Part shown: positions 50,294 through 57,424 of the stretch, piece after piece
Numbering within the stretch: position 1 is the first letter of the stretch
How the letters are laid out: every line of letters starts with the position of its first letter
NCBI RefSeq assembly: GCF_012911005.2
Contig: NZ_WTVS01000004.1
Coordinates: 62,001-126,000, forward strand
Source: Aromatoleum toluolicum
Lineage (GTDB): Bacteria; Pseudomonadota; Gammaproteobacteria; Burkholderiales; Rhodocyclaceae
DNA: 64,000 nt
Direction of reading: 5' to 3'
Made by a program: the position numbers and the translations under genes
The notes under the pieces: generated by a model
Seen by the model: the letters and a program-made list of their open reading frames with translations, nothing else
What the model was told of the DNA's origin: nothing
Database searches by the model: none

Positions 50294-51202
50294 TCAGCCC
50301 TTGAAGGTGACCGGGGTTTCCTTCTTGCCGCAGGCGGGCGTGCAGCGCTGCGGATCGGCAAGCAGTTGTTCGAGCTTCGCCTCGACCGCATCGTCGTCGT
50401 CGCGCTTGACCTTGCTTGCGCTGCGCAGATCGTCCAGCGCGAACAACGCCGCGCCCAGCGCGCCCGCAATCTGCGCCCCGGTCGGGATGATGAGACGCGT
50501 TTCCAACGCCTTTTCAAGGAAATGCACGGCTGCGATGTTCTGTGCGACGCCCCCCGTCATCACGATGGGGTCGTGTTTGCCGACGCGCCCGACCAGGCCG
50601 ACGGTGCGACTTGCAATCGACTGATGGACGCCTGCGAGGATGACCTGCTTCGGCCGACCTTCGGCAAGCAGCGAAATCACTTCGGTTTCGGCAAAGGTCG
50701 CACACATGCTCGTAATGGCAACCGTGTCCTCCGCCTTGAGCGCCTCGGCGCCCATATCCTCAAGCTCGACATTGACGGCGCGCGCGAGCACTTCGAGAAA
50801 TTTCCCGGTGCCGGCTGCACAGCGATCGTTCATCGCGAAACGTGCGACCAGACCGCTACGGTCAAGCGCGATCACCTTGCTGTCCTGCCCGCCGATGTCG
50901 ATCACCAGCCGCGCCTCGGGAACAAGCGCTCGCGCGCCGCGCGCATGGCAGGTGATCTCGGTGATGGTTCGGTCGGCGATGTCGAGCATGCGGCGACCGT
51001 AACCGGTGCTGACGACCCTGACGACGGCGGACAGGTCGATGCCCGCCTGCTCGAACGCTCCCCGCAGAGCGGCCCTCACACCCTCATCGCTCACTGCCCC
51101 CTTTTGGGAGACGCAAGAGGCGACGGTGTTTCCATCCTCGTCGAGGATGACTACCTTGGCCGTCGTGGAGCCAAAGTCGATACCTAGCACATGGGACTTC
51201 AT
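50294..51202 (-). CDS. Activator ATPase for 2-hydroxyacyl-CoA dehydratase / benzoyl-CoA reductase-type enzyme
   Basis: ASKHA ATPase of 302 residues, ATG 51202 with GAGGAAA. Phosphate-binding LGIDFGSTTAKVVILDEDG, IDIGGQDSKVIAL, and the two cluster cysteines in NDRCAAGTGKFLEVLA and SMCATFAETEVISLLAEG, which in HgdC-like dimers bind one [4Fe-4S] between subunits. A longer C-terminal tail carries extra cysteines (RCTPACGKKE). It uses ATP to push single electrons into the partner enzyme encoded upstream. Benzoyl-CoA reductases need two different ATPase subunits; here there is one, as in 2-hydroxyacyl-CoA dehydratases, so a homodimer is expected. Confidence 0.93.
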   Translation of the reverse strand: MKSHVLGIDFGSTTAKVVILDEDGNTVASCVSQKGAVSDEGVRAALRGAFEQAGIDLSAVVRVVSTGYGRRMLDIADRTITEITCHARGARALVPEARLVIDIGGQDSKVIALDRSGLVARFAMNDRCAAGTGKFLEVLARAVNVELEDMGAEALKAEDTVAITSMCATFAETEVISLLAEGRPKQVILAGVHQSIASRTVGLVGRVGKHDPIVMTGGVAQNIAAVHFLEKALETRLIIPTGAQIAGALGAALFALDDLRSASKVKRDDDDAVEAKLEQLLADPQRCTPACGKKETPVTFKG

Positions 51203-51230
51203 GATCTTTTCCTCTGCAGGGGCATCCGGA

Positions 51231-52595
51231 TCAGCGCATCCGGGCGCGGCTGGCGTCGATCGCCTCCAGCATCGCTTCGACGCGGCTGCTGACCACCTCG
51301 TCCTTGTAGAAGGTCTCGTCCACCATGTCGCCCTCGAACATCGCGACCGGCAGGCCGAGGCGCTTGCCGACGGCGTCGGCGATCATGTACTGCGGGTAAG
51401 AGAAGGCCCGGCAGGTTCGCGCGCCGTGCAGGATCAGGCCATCGATCTCGTAGTACTCGCAGTGCTCGATGATCTTCTCGATCACTTGCGGTGCAGAGAT
51501 GCTGATGGGGCAGGTAATGTAGTTCTGCGCCATGCCGTCGAGCGGGTCGCGCAAGTCGATGACCTGCGGTTCCTGCCAGAAGCCCATGTGAGTGTAGCGA
51601 CCGGCGACCATGCAGGCGTCGTAGCCGGCAAACTTGTCAGACAGCCACCCGATCTTGTTCCAGTTCATGATGCCGTCCCACCACAGGCGGTACTTCTCCA
51701 CCGGCACCGAGCCGATGCCCTGGGCGATGCGCGATTCGATCTCGGCCTTCTTCTGCTCGAAGTAGTGCACGATCTCCGGCCCGCCGGGCAGGAAGTTGAC
51801 CGGCGCGATGCTGTTGGTCCACTCGAAGAAACTGGCCGGCGACGGCCGGGCCTTGCACAGGCGCATGGCCTCCAGGCGCAGCTCGGCGGCCCGCTTGGTG
51901 TATTTCATGATGTCGGACAGTCGGTCCCAATCGTAGGGCTTGCCGGTGATGCCCTCGATGAATCGCACGCAGTCCTGCAGCTGCTTCTTCAGGAACGCCA
52001 CTTTTTCGCGGAACTCCGGCCCGCTCATGTACTTCGCTGAGGACTTGTTGCCCCACACCCAGTCCATCGAGATATTGAAGATCGGCACCTTCTTGCCGAA
52101 GGTGCGGTACAGCTCGTTGTCCCATTGCTGGCCGGTGCTGCAGAAGGGGTAGGCGCTGATGATCATGTCCGGCGCCGGAATGCGCGAGCCCAGTGTGCGT
52201 GCGTCGACGTTCAGCAGTGTCTGGGCCTCAACAGTGGAACTCTGATTCATCACACCGCAGCCAATGTGCGTGCGGGCATAGGAACAGAGCTCGCGGTCAT
52301 AGCCGAGCGTTTCCATGTGGGCCTGCGGCGCGGCCGATTCCTTGCGCGCGGCCAGCAGGGCAGCAGCGGCCTCGCCGTGGCACCAGGCGATGTCAGCGGC
52401 CTGCAGGATCGGGTTGAGCTGGATGCCTTCGGTCCAGCACACCAGCCGGCCCTCCTCCTTAGCGCGGAAGAGGTCTTCCCAGTAGGCATTGACCATCTGG
52501 TTGTTCAGCTTGGTCGCCTGCAGACGGTTTGCCTTCTTGGCGATGGGCGGCTCGGCACCCAGTATTCTCTGTTCGGGGGTAATGATCGCGCTCAT
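51231..52595 (-). CDS. BcrB/HgdA-type subunit of ATP-driven dehydratase/reductase
   Basis: 2-hydroxyacyl-CoA dehydratase family protein of 454 residues, ATG 52595 with GGAGA. Cysteines likely to ligate the [4Fe-4S] cluster occur in RLVCWTEGIQ, ELCSYARTHIGCG and YPFCSTGQQWDN, with the C-terminal ILHGARTCRAFSYPQYMIAD typical of the family. Its size is closer to BcrB/BzdO (about 435-450) and HgdA than to HgdB. With the 389-residue partner it forms the catalytic heterodimer. Reaction options: elimination of water from a 2-hydroxyacyl-CoA, or ATP-dependent reduction of a conjugated or aromatic ring CoA ester. Sequence alone does not decide. Confidence 0.87.
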   Translation of the reverse strand: MSAIITPEQRILGAEPPIAKKANRLQATKLNNQMVNAYWEDLFRAKEEGRLVCWTEGIQLNPILQAADIAWCHGEAAAALLAARKESAAPQAHMETLGYDRELCSYARTHIGCGVMNQSSTVEAQTLLNVDARTLGSRIPAPDMIISAYPFCSTGQQWDNELYRTFGKKVPIFNISMDWVWGNKSSAKYMSGPEFREKVAFLKKQLQDCVRFIEGITGKPYDWDRLSDIMKYTKRAAELRLEAMRLCKARPSPASFFEWTNSIAPVNFLPGGPEIVHYFEQKKAEIESRIAQGIGSVPVEKYRLWWDGIMNWNKIGWLSDKFAGYDACMVAGRYTHMGFWQEPQVIDLRDPLDGMAQNYITCPISISAPQVIEKIIEHCEYYEIDGLILHGARTCRAFSYPQYMIADAVGKRLGLPVAMFEGDMVDETFYKDEVVSSRVEAMLEAIDASRARMR

Positions 52596-52626
52596 GTCTA
52601 TTTCTCCGGATCTCGCTCGTTGGGGG

Positions 52627-53796
52627 TCAGGCTGCGACGGCTCTTGCAGCGCGCTGTACCTTGATCATCTCGACGAAGGACTCGACCTTCGTACGCACGT
52701 TTTCCATCGCCACGCCATCGTGCTCGGTCTCGATCATGAGGTGCGGCACCTCGTTGCGTTCGAAGGCTGCCTTGATGCGGGGATAGGCGAAGTAGTGCGG
52801 TTCGCAGAACTTGACCAGCAGGACCACCAGTCCTTGCGCACCGCACCGATCCACGGCGCCAAGCAGCCATTCCTCCCAATCGACCTCCGGATCGATCCGG
52901 GTCGGACACGGGACGTTGTCGTTCTTGCGGATGTAGGCCGTCGCAAGGGCGACGATCGGGTCACCGATCCCCGCGTCTACATCGGTGGAAACATATCGAT
53001 AGCCGGTGTAGAGGTCATCGTCGACGATCGTCGCGCCACAGTCCTCGATCAGATCGAGAATCTCGGGTCGCGGGGCGTGGCACAAGTGCCCCGACACGAA
53101 GATCGCCACCTCGTCCGAGCGGGGCGCCGTCGACGTCTTGAGGGAAGCGATCAGCTCGCGCAACAACGCGTTGTGCGTTTCCTTATCCATCACCATGCTC
53201 GACTTGACGATGTGCTGCATCTGCGAGGCACGGAGCTGAATCTGACCCGTCCTGCGCATCTGGTACAGGTCACGGATCAGGCGACGGTTTTCGTTGAATA
53301 CGCTGATGCTGTGACGCAGTGCCTCCTCGGTCACGACGACGCCGAGCACCTCTTCGAGGTCGGCGACGAGCTCACGCAAGGTCTTGACCGAGCTTTCGAG
53401 TGACCAGGGCTGGCGCAGGGAGGCGATCAACTGATGAAAATGGATCGTGGTCTCCGGCCGCGAAATCCGGATCACGTCGGCGGCACTCAGCAACTGGACG
53501 CAGTGGTCGGTAAACATGATCGCATCAAGAAAGCCGAGCTGATCCTCAGTGACCTGGTCCACGATGCTGCGGGTGTAGCCGCAGAAGAATGGGTACATCG
53601 CGCCGCCACCGCTCGTGATCGCGTCGGGCATTTCCTGGACGATTACCGGCAAGGCGCCGGTGGCGTGAATGATCTCCGCCGGGAAATGCATCGGAAGAGT
53701 CCCCACCGCCTTGACGCCGCGCTCCTGCTTCCACGCCTTGACGTGTTCGTAAGGCCGTTGCGCCGCTTGCGCAAATTTATCCAGAACCGTGTTCAT
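52627..53796 (-). CDS. BcrC/HgdB-type subunit of ATP-driven dehydratase/reductase
   Basis: Protein of 389 residues, ATG 53796 with AGGAGA eight bases upstream; longer frames lack a ribosome site. Family marks: VGTLPMHFPAEIIHATGALP, MYPFFCGYTRSIVDQ, MFTDHCVQLLSAADV, VSGHLCHAPRPEILDLIEDC and LLVKFCEPHYFAYPRIKAAF. The length fits BcrC (about 386) and HgdB (about 379). First gene of the operon; its promoter (53899-53927) has two tandem operators. It partners with the 454-residue subunit and the single activator. Confidence 0.88.
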   Translation of the reverse strand: MNTVLDKFAQAAQRPYEHVKAWKQERGVKAVGTLPMHFPAEIIHATGALPVIVQEMPDAITSGGGAMYPFFCGYTRSIVDQVTEDQLGFLDAIMFTDHCVQLLSAADVIRISRPETTIHFHQLIASLRQPWSLESSVKTLRELVADLEEVLGVVVTEEALRHSISVFNENRRLIRDLYQMRRTGQIQLRASQMQHIVKSSMVMDKETHNALLRELIASLKTSTAPRSDEVAIFVSGHLCHAPRPEILDLIEDCGATIVDDDLYTGYRYVSTDVDAGIGDPIVALATAYIRKNDNVPCPTRIDPEVDWEEWLLGAVDRCGAQGLVVLLVKFCEPHYFAYPRIKAAFERNEVPHLMIETEHDGVAMENVRTKVESFVEMIKVQRAARAVAA

Positions 53797-53874
53797 CAGT
53801 TTTCTCCTGCTCTCGACAGTCAAACGGGCACGCCCCTCACACCCCTGCGCAGCGTGTTTCGACATGCGGGGCGC

Positions 53875-53927
53875 TAGTGAGTTACGCTCATTAACTCCAG
53901 ATTAGTGAGCATTACTCATTAAGTCAA
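53875..53927 (-). promoter_or_regulatory. Promoter of the Bcr-like operon with two tandem operators
   Basis: Minus strand TTGACT (53922-53927), 17-base spacer, TAATCT (53899-53904). The spacer consists of the inverted repeat TTAGTGAG-N5-CTCATTAA (53902-53922). A second copy, TAGTGAG-N5-CTCATTA (53875-53893), lies just downstream, with the centres 28 bases apart. Two identical sites, one in the spacer and one in the early transcribed region, are typical of tight repression by a dimeric repressor of TetR type. Confidence 0.78.
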
Positions 53928-54078
53928 CATAGCGGAGCCAAAAGTTTGTTCAGCGAAAGGCGTCACCATCTCGTAACACTACATATCACCCAATAAGAGG
54001 CTTCCGAGTGCAGCGATCCCAGCAGATGGCACGCCCGTGCTGCATGCGTCACCCGCAGACAGCCAGGGCACAGATTGC

Positions 54079-54107
54079 TTGACATATATGGTATCCATGC
54101 TTACTGT
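54079..54107 (+). promoter_or_regulatory. Sigma70-type promoter upstream of the 54.2 kb SDR
   Basis: TTGACA (54079-54084), 17-base spacer, TACTGT (54102-54107). The spacer includes TATATGGTATCCATGC with the palindrome ATGG-TAT-CCAT (54089-54099); its first ten bases also occur in the control region of the MarR gene at 46300-46309. It should drive the SDR and acyl-CoA dehydrogenase genes. Confidence 0.7.
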
Positions 54108-54212
54108 TCGCTATAGAACAGCTTTTCGCCTGCGGACAGCGCGGCAGCCCCGGCTACGCGCGACTCACTGCGAAACGACTGACTGCAACCACGAATCAGG
54201 CAAAAGGAGAAG

Positions 54213-55115
54213 GTGATGGGATACAGGTCCGTGTTCCGTGAAGGCGTGTTCGACGGTCAGGTTGTAATCATCACAGGCGGAGGCAGCGGCATCGGACGCT
54301 GCACCGCTCATGAGCTGAGTGCCTTGGGCGCGACGGTTGCGATCGTAGGTCGCGACCCGGAGAAACTCGCAACGGTGAAGGGTGAAATCGAGGCGGAAGG
54401 CGGACGTGTGAGCACGCATGTCTGCGACATCCGCGAGGAGTCGCAAGTCATCGAAGCGATCGATGCGGTGCTGGCGACCCACGGCCGCATCGATGCGCTG
54501 GTGAACAACGCCGGCGGTCAATACCGAAAGGCCTTGAAAGAGATCAGTACAAAAGGCTTCGAGGCAGTGGTGCGCAATAACCTGACGGGGGGCTTCATCT
54601 TCATGCGGGAAACCTACAACCGCTGGATGGAGAACCATGGCGGAGCCATCGTCAACATCATCGCCGACATGTGGAACGGCTGGCCGAACTACGCCCACTC
54701 CGGCGCAGCGCGGGCGGGGATGTGGAATCTGACTGAAAGTGCGGCGTCCGAATGGGCCCCTTCCGGTGTGCGCATCAATGCGGTGGCGGTCGGCGGCGTC
54801 GCAAGCAGCGGCTTTGATACCTACACACCCGAAGCGCAAAAGGAAATCCTAAAATTCCCCACCAAGATCCCGATGCAACGCTACGGGACCGTTTCCGAAA
54901 TCTCCGCCGCCATTGTCTATCTGCTCTCCCCCGCTGCAGCATTCATTACAGGCAGTTGCATCCGTGTTGACGGCGGCGCGCCAAACGCACGCGTCTGTTA
55001 CAACGATTTCACGCCCCACCACAAATCCAGACCGTTCAACGGATTCCATCTCGACGCTGAACCGAAGCTGCTTGTCGACGGCCCGAAAACGGAGACGGAC
55101 ACCGACAGGCGCTAG
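54213..55115 (+). CDS. SDR of the peroxisomal enoyl-CoA reductase/citronellol-dehydrogenase-like group
   Basis: SDR-fold protein of 300 residues, ATG 54213 with AAAGGAGA. YRSVFREGVFDGQVVIITGG, then GSGIGRCTAHELSALGA, VNNAGGQYRKALKEIS, and YAHSGAARAGMWNLTESAAS where classical SDRs have YxxxK. In the alignment with BadH the Tyr position is Ser and the Lys position is Arg. This pattern (HSGAARAG) is a recognised SDR subgroup related to 2,4-dienoyl- and trans-2-enoyl-CoA reductases, so it may reduce C=C bonds of enoyl- or dienoyl-CoAs. A C-terminal extension (VCYNDFTPHHKSRPFNGFHL) is unusual. It is followed by an acyl-CoA dehydrogenase on the same strand. Confidence 0.83.
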   Translation: MMGYRSVFREGVFDGQVVIITGGGSGIGRCTAHELSALGATVAIVGRDPEKLATVKGEIEAEGGRVSTHVCDIREESQVIEAIDAVLATHGRIDALVNNAGGQYRKALKEISTKGFEAVVRNNLTGGFIFMRETYNRWMENHGGAIVNIIADMWNGWPNYAHSGAARAGMWNLTESAASEWAPSGVRINAVAVGGVASSGFDTYTPEAQKEILKFPTKIPMQRYGTVSEISAAIVYLLSPAAAFITGSCIRVDGGAPNARVCYNDFTPHHKSRPFNGFHLDAEPKLLVDGPKTETDTDRR

Positions 55116-55207
55116 ATACGGCCACACAGGCACGGCCGCGGGCGCGCGTGCCCACGCCACAGGACACGCAATGCCACCTCAAGAAACGAAACGGAAAGGA
55201 AGTGAAC

Positions 55208-56353
55208 ATGCTCGCTCAGCGCCCCATTTACGATCAGGAACACAATCTCTTTCGCGACACGGTTCGCCGTTTCGCTGCGGAGGAAATTGCGCCCCATTTC
55301 GCACGCTGGGAGGAGGCAGGCATCGTCGATCGTTCTTACTGGGCGAAAGGCGCCGAAACCGGACTCCTCTGCCCTCAGGTACCTGAAAGCTATGGCGGAC
55401 TCGGCGGTGACTTCCGTTTCAATGCGGTGATCATCGAAGAGCTTTGGTACGCCGGCTTCGCGGGACCGGCTGCCGATTTTTCCGTGCATAACGACGTCTG
55501 TTGCGGCTATCTCATGTCCTACGGGACGGAGGAACAGAAGCAAAAGTGGCTACCGCGGATGATCTCCGGCGAGACCGTTTGCGCCATCGCGATGACCGAG
55601 CCGGGCACCGGCAGCGATCTGCAAGGCATTCGCACCCGGGCCATGCGTGAGGGCGACGAATATGTCATTTCCGGACAGAAAACCTTCATTTCCAACGGCC
55701 AGATGTGCGATCTGGTGATCGTCGTGACCCGAACGAACCGCGAAGGCGGCTCGCGCGGCATGAGCCTGATCCTCGTGGAAACGGACCGTCCCGGTTTCCG
55801 TCGCGGCCGCAATCTGGACAAACTCGGGCACCTGTCTGCCGATACGTCGGAATTGTTTTTCGACGACGTCCGCGTCCCGGTCGAGAATCTGCTCGGTGCC
55901 GAGGGTGGGGCGATGGCTCAGTTGATGACCGAGTTGCCGCAGGAGCGCCTGACCATCGCGGTCCAGTCTATGGCGGCGGCGCAAAAGGCCTACGACATTA
56001 CCGTGGATTACGTCCGTCAGCGTACGGCCTTCGGCAAGGCGATCGCCGAAATGCAGAATACCCGCTTCAAGCTCGCCGACATCAAGGCGGAACTCGCCGT
56101 CGGCTGGGCTTTCATCGACCAGTGTCTGGCGAAGCACGTGAAGCACGAGCTGACCCAAGTTGATGCATCGATGGCGAAACTGTGGGCGACCGAGATGCAG
56201 GGGCGGATGGTTGATCAGTGCGTGCAGTTTTTTGGTGGGTACGGCTTCATGCGCGAGTACGAGATCTGCCGGCTCTATGCCGACGCCCGGGTCATGCGGA
56301 TTTACGGCGGGGCCTCTGAAATCATGCGCGAACTCATCTCGCGCAGCCTGTAA
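55208..56353 (+). CDS. Acyl-CoA dehydrogenase (isovaleryl/long-chain type)
   Basis: Acyl-CoA dehydrogenase of 381 residues, ATG 55208 with AAGGA. AMTEPGTGSDLQGIRTRAMR, FISNGQMCDLVIVVTRTN, GHLSADTSELFFDDVRVP and FGGYGFMREYEICRLYAD. The base is probably the Glu in ELPQERLTIAVQSM, since the C-terminal segment reads RIYGGASEIMRELI without EGT. A paralogue of 43339-44499, with which it shares NGQMCD and DTSELFFDDxRVP. It sits 92 bases after the SDR and probably belongs to the same transcript. Confidence 0.93.
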   Translation: MLAQRPIYDQEHNLFRDTVRRFAAEEIAPHFARWEEAGIVDRSYWAKGAETGLLCPQVPESYGGLGGDFRFNAVIIEELWYAGFAGPAADFSVHNDVCCGYLMSYGTEEQKQKWLPRMISGETVCAIAMTEPGTGSDLQGIRTRAMREGDEYVISGQKTFISNGQMCDLVIVVTRTNREGGSRGMSLILVETDRPGFRRGRNLDKLGHLSADTSELFFDDVRVPVENLLGAEGGAMAQLMTELPQERLTIAVQSMAAAQKAYDITVDYVRQRTAFGKAIAEMQNTRFKLADIKAELAVGWAFIDQCLAKHVKHELTQVDASMAKLWATEMQGRMVDQCVQFFGGYGFMREYEICRLYADARVMRIYGGASEIMRELISRSL

Positions 56354-56718
56354 GCAAGGACAAGGAAGCCGTCCGACACCGCTTCCTTGCCCTCACGACG
56401 ATCGTCGGATCGTTTCCGACGGCCGGAGCCATGACCCGTCCGCTCTTGACTTGCATCGACAGCCTTGTCGTCGGCGTTGATACCTTGTTACGCTAATCGA
56501 CGATCCGCTGCCCGCACAAACCTTTAGCGCATCATGGGCAAGCCGATTGCCTTGACCCGATCATGGCCGTTGCTGCGTGATCCGCGCTGGGCGATGAAAG
56601 CCCACCCACGGTTTCGCCACATCCCCACCTCCTTGGCAGTACTCACTGTGCAAAACAGACCTTCGACCCGCTGACCACACGCGGCGGAGTCCCCAAAACA
56701 CGAAAGGCGGCATCGACA
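56354..56718. other. Intergenic region after the acyl-CoA dehydrogenase gene
   Basis: These 365 bases contain the hairpin at 56361-56389 and a short unconvincing open frame starting at 56534. No family feature, repeat or strong promoter was seen before the DUF2889 gene. Confidence 0.4.
56361..56389 (+). terminator. Hairpin after the acyl-CoA dehydrogenase gene
   Basis: CAAGGAAGC (56361-56369), 11-base loop, GCTTCCTTG (56381-56389): a perfect 9-base stem 8 bases past the stop codon. There is no T-run behind it, so termination strength is uncertain. Confidence 0.6.
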
Positions 56719-57297
56719 ATGACACTACCTGACGCACAACCCCGCACACGCCTCCACACGCGAAAGTTTGTCTATCAGTGCTACCTCCGCGATGACGGTC
56801 TATGGGATATCGACGGCGAACTCAGCGACGTGAAGGATTACCCATATATGCTTCACTCCGGCGAGATTCCGCCACACGAACCCGTGCACAACATGCACAT
56901 ACGCCTGACTGTCGATGATTCGCTGACGATCAAGGAAATCGTCGCCAGGACAGCACATGCTCCATTTCCGGACTGCATGCAGACCGCCGGTCCGATGCAG
57001 GCGATGGTCGGCGTTACGATCGGGCCAGGCTGGCGCAAGGAAATCGAACAACGCATCGGCGGCGTGAAAGGATGCACTCATCTCCGCGACCTGCTATCCA
57101 ATGCAGCGACCGCAGCGTACCAGTCGGTTTCCGCACATGCGCTGCATGCGCACCTCAATGACAGGAACTCGGCCATGACCCAAGGCGAGAGACCGCATTT
57201 TCTCGACAAGTGCATGGTGTGGGCACTCGATGGGCCGGTGGTCAAGGAATACGAGCCGCATTTCTACGTCTCGCCTTCGTCAGAGCAAGGAAAATAG
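56719..57297 (+). CDS. DUF2889 domain protein
   Basis: Protein of 192 residues from ATG 56719. It matches DUF2889: HTRKFVYQCYLRDDGLWDID at the N-terminus, EPVHNMHIRLTVDDSLTIKE, CMQTAGPMQAMVGVTIGPGW, then GGVKGCTHLRDLLSNAATAA. Members have unknown function and recur in clusters for degradation of aromatic, steroid or terpenoid compounds, where they are called as conserved hypotheticals. It is isolated between the dehydrogenase gene (365 bases away) and the convergent RND gene. Confidence 0.85.
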   Translation: MTLPDAQPRTRLHTRKFVYQCYLRDDGLWDIDGELSDVKDYPYMLHSGEIPPHEPVHNMHIRLTVDDSLTIKEIVARTAHAPFPDCMQTAGPMQAMVGVTIGPGWRKEIEQRIGGVKGCTHLRDLLSNAATAAYQSVSAHALHAHLNDRNSAMTQGERPHFLDKCMVWALDGPVVKEYEPHFYVSPSSEQGK

Positions 57298-57424
57298 CGC
57301 AGGCAGGCGACCGATCCAGCGCTCGGCAAACCTCCCCGCTTGTCTGAAGCGGCGGCGCGCATCGAATGGTTCCGATGCGCGTCCGGAGCCTCATCCGCGC
57401 TCGCACTTCAAGCCCGTCGCTCCG

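Larger units (their letters stand above)
53797..54212. other. Divergent control region of the Bcr-like operon and the SDR/dehydrogenase unit
   Basis: This 416-base region holds two face-away promoters: minus-strand 53899-53927 with tandem operators, and plus-strand 54079-54107. No gene was seen. AT-rich sequence between 53880 and 53990 contrasts with the GC-rich genes around it. Confidence 0.7.

Noticed and set aside
56534-56674. A 46-codon open frame in the gap before the DUF2889 gene
   Set aside because: No family resemblance, weak start context and rare-looking composition; probably chance.
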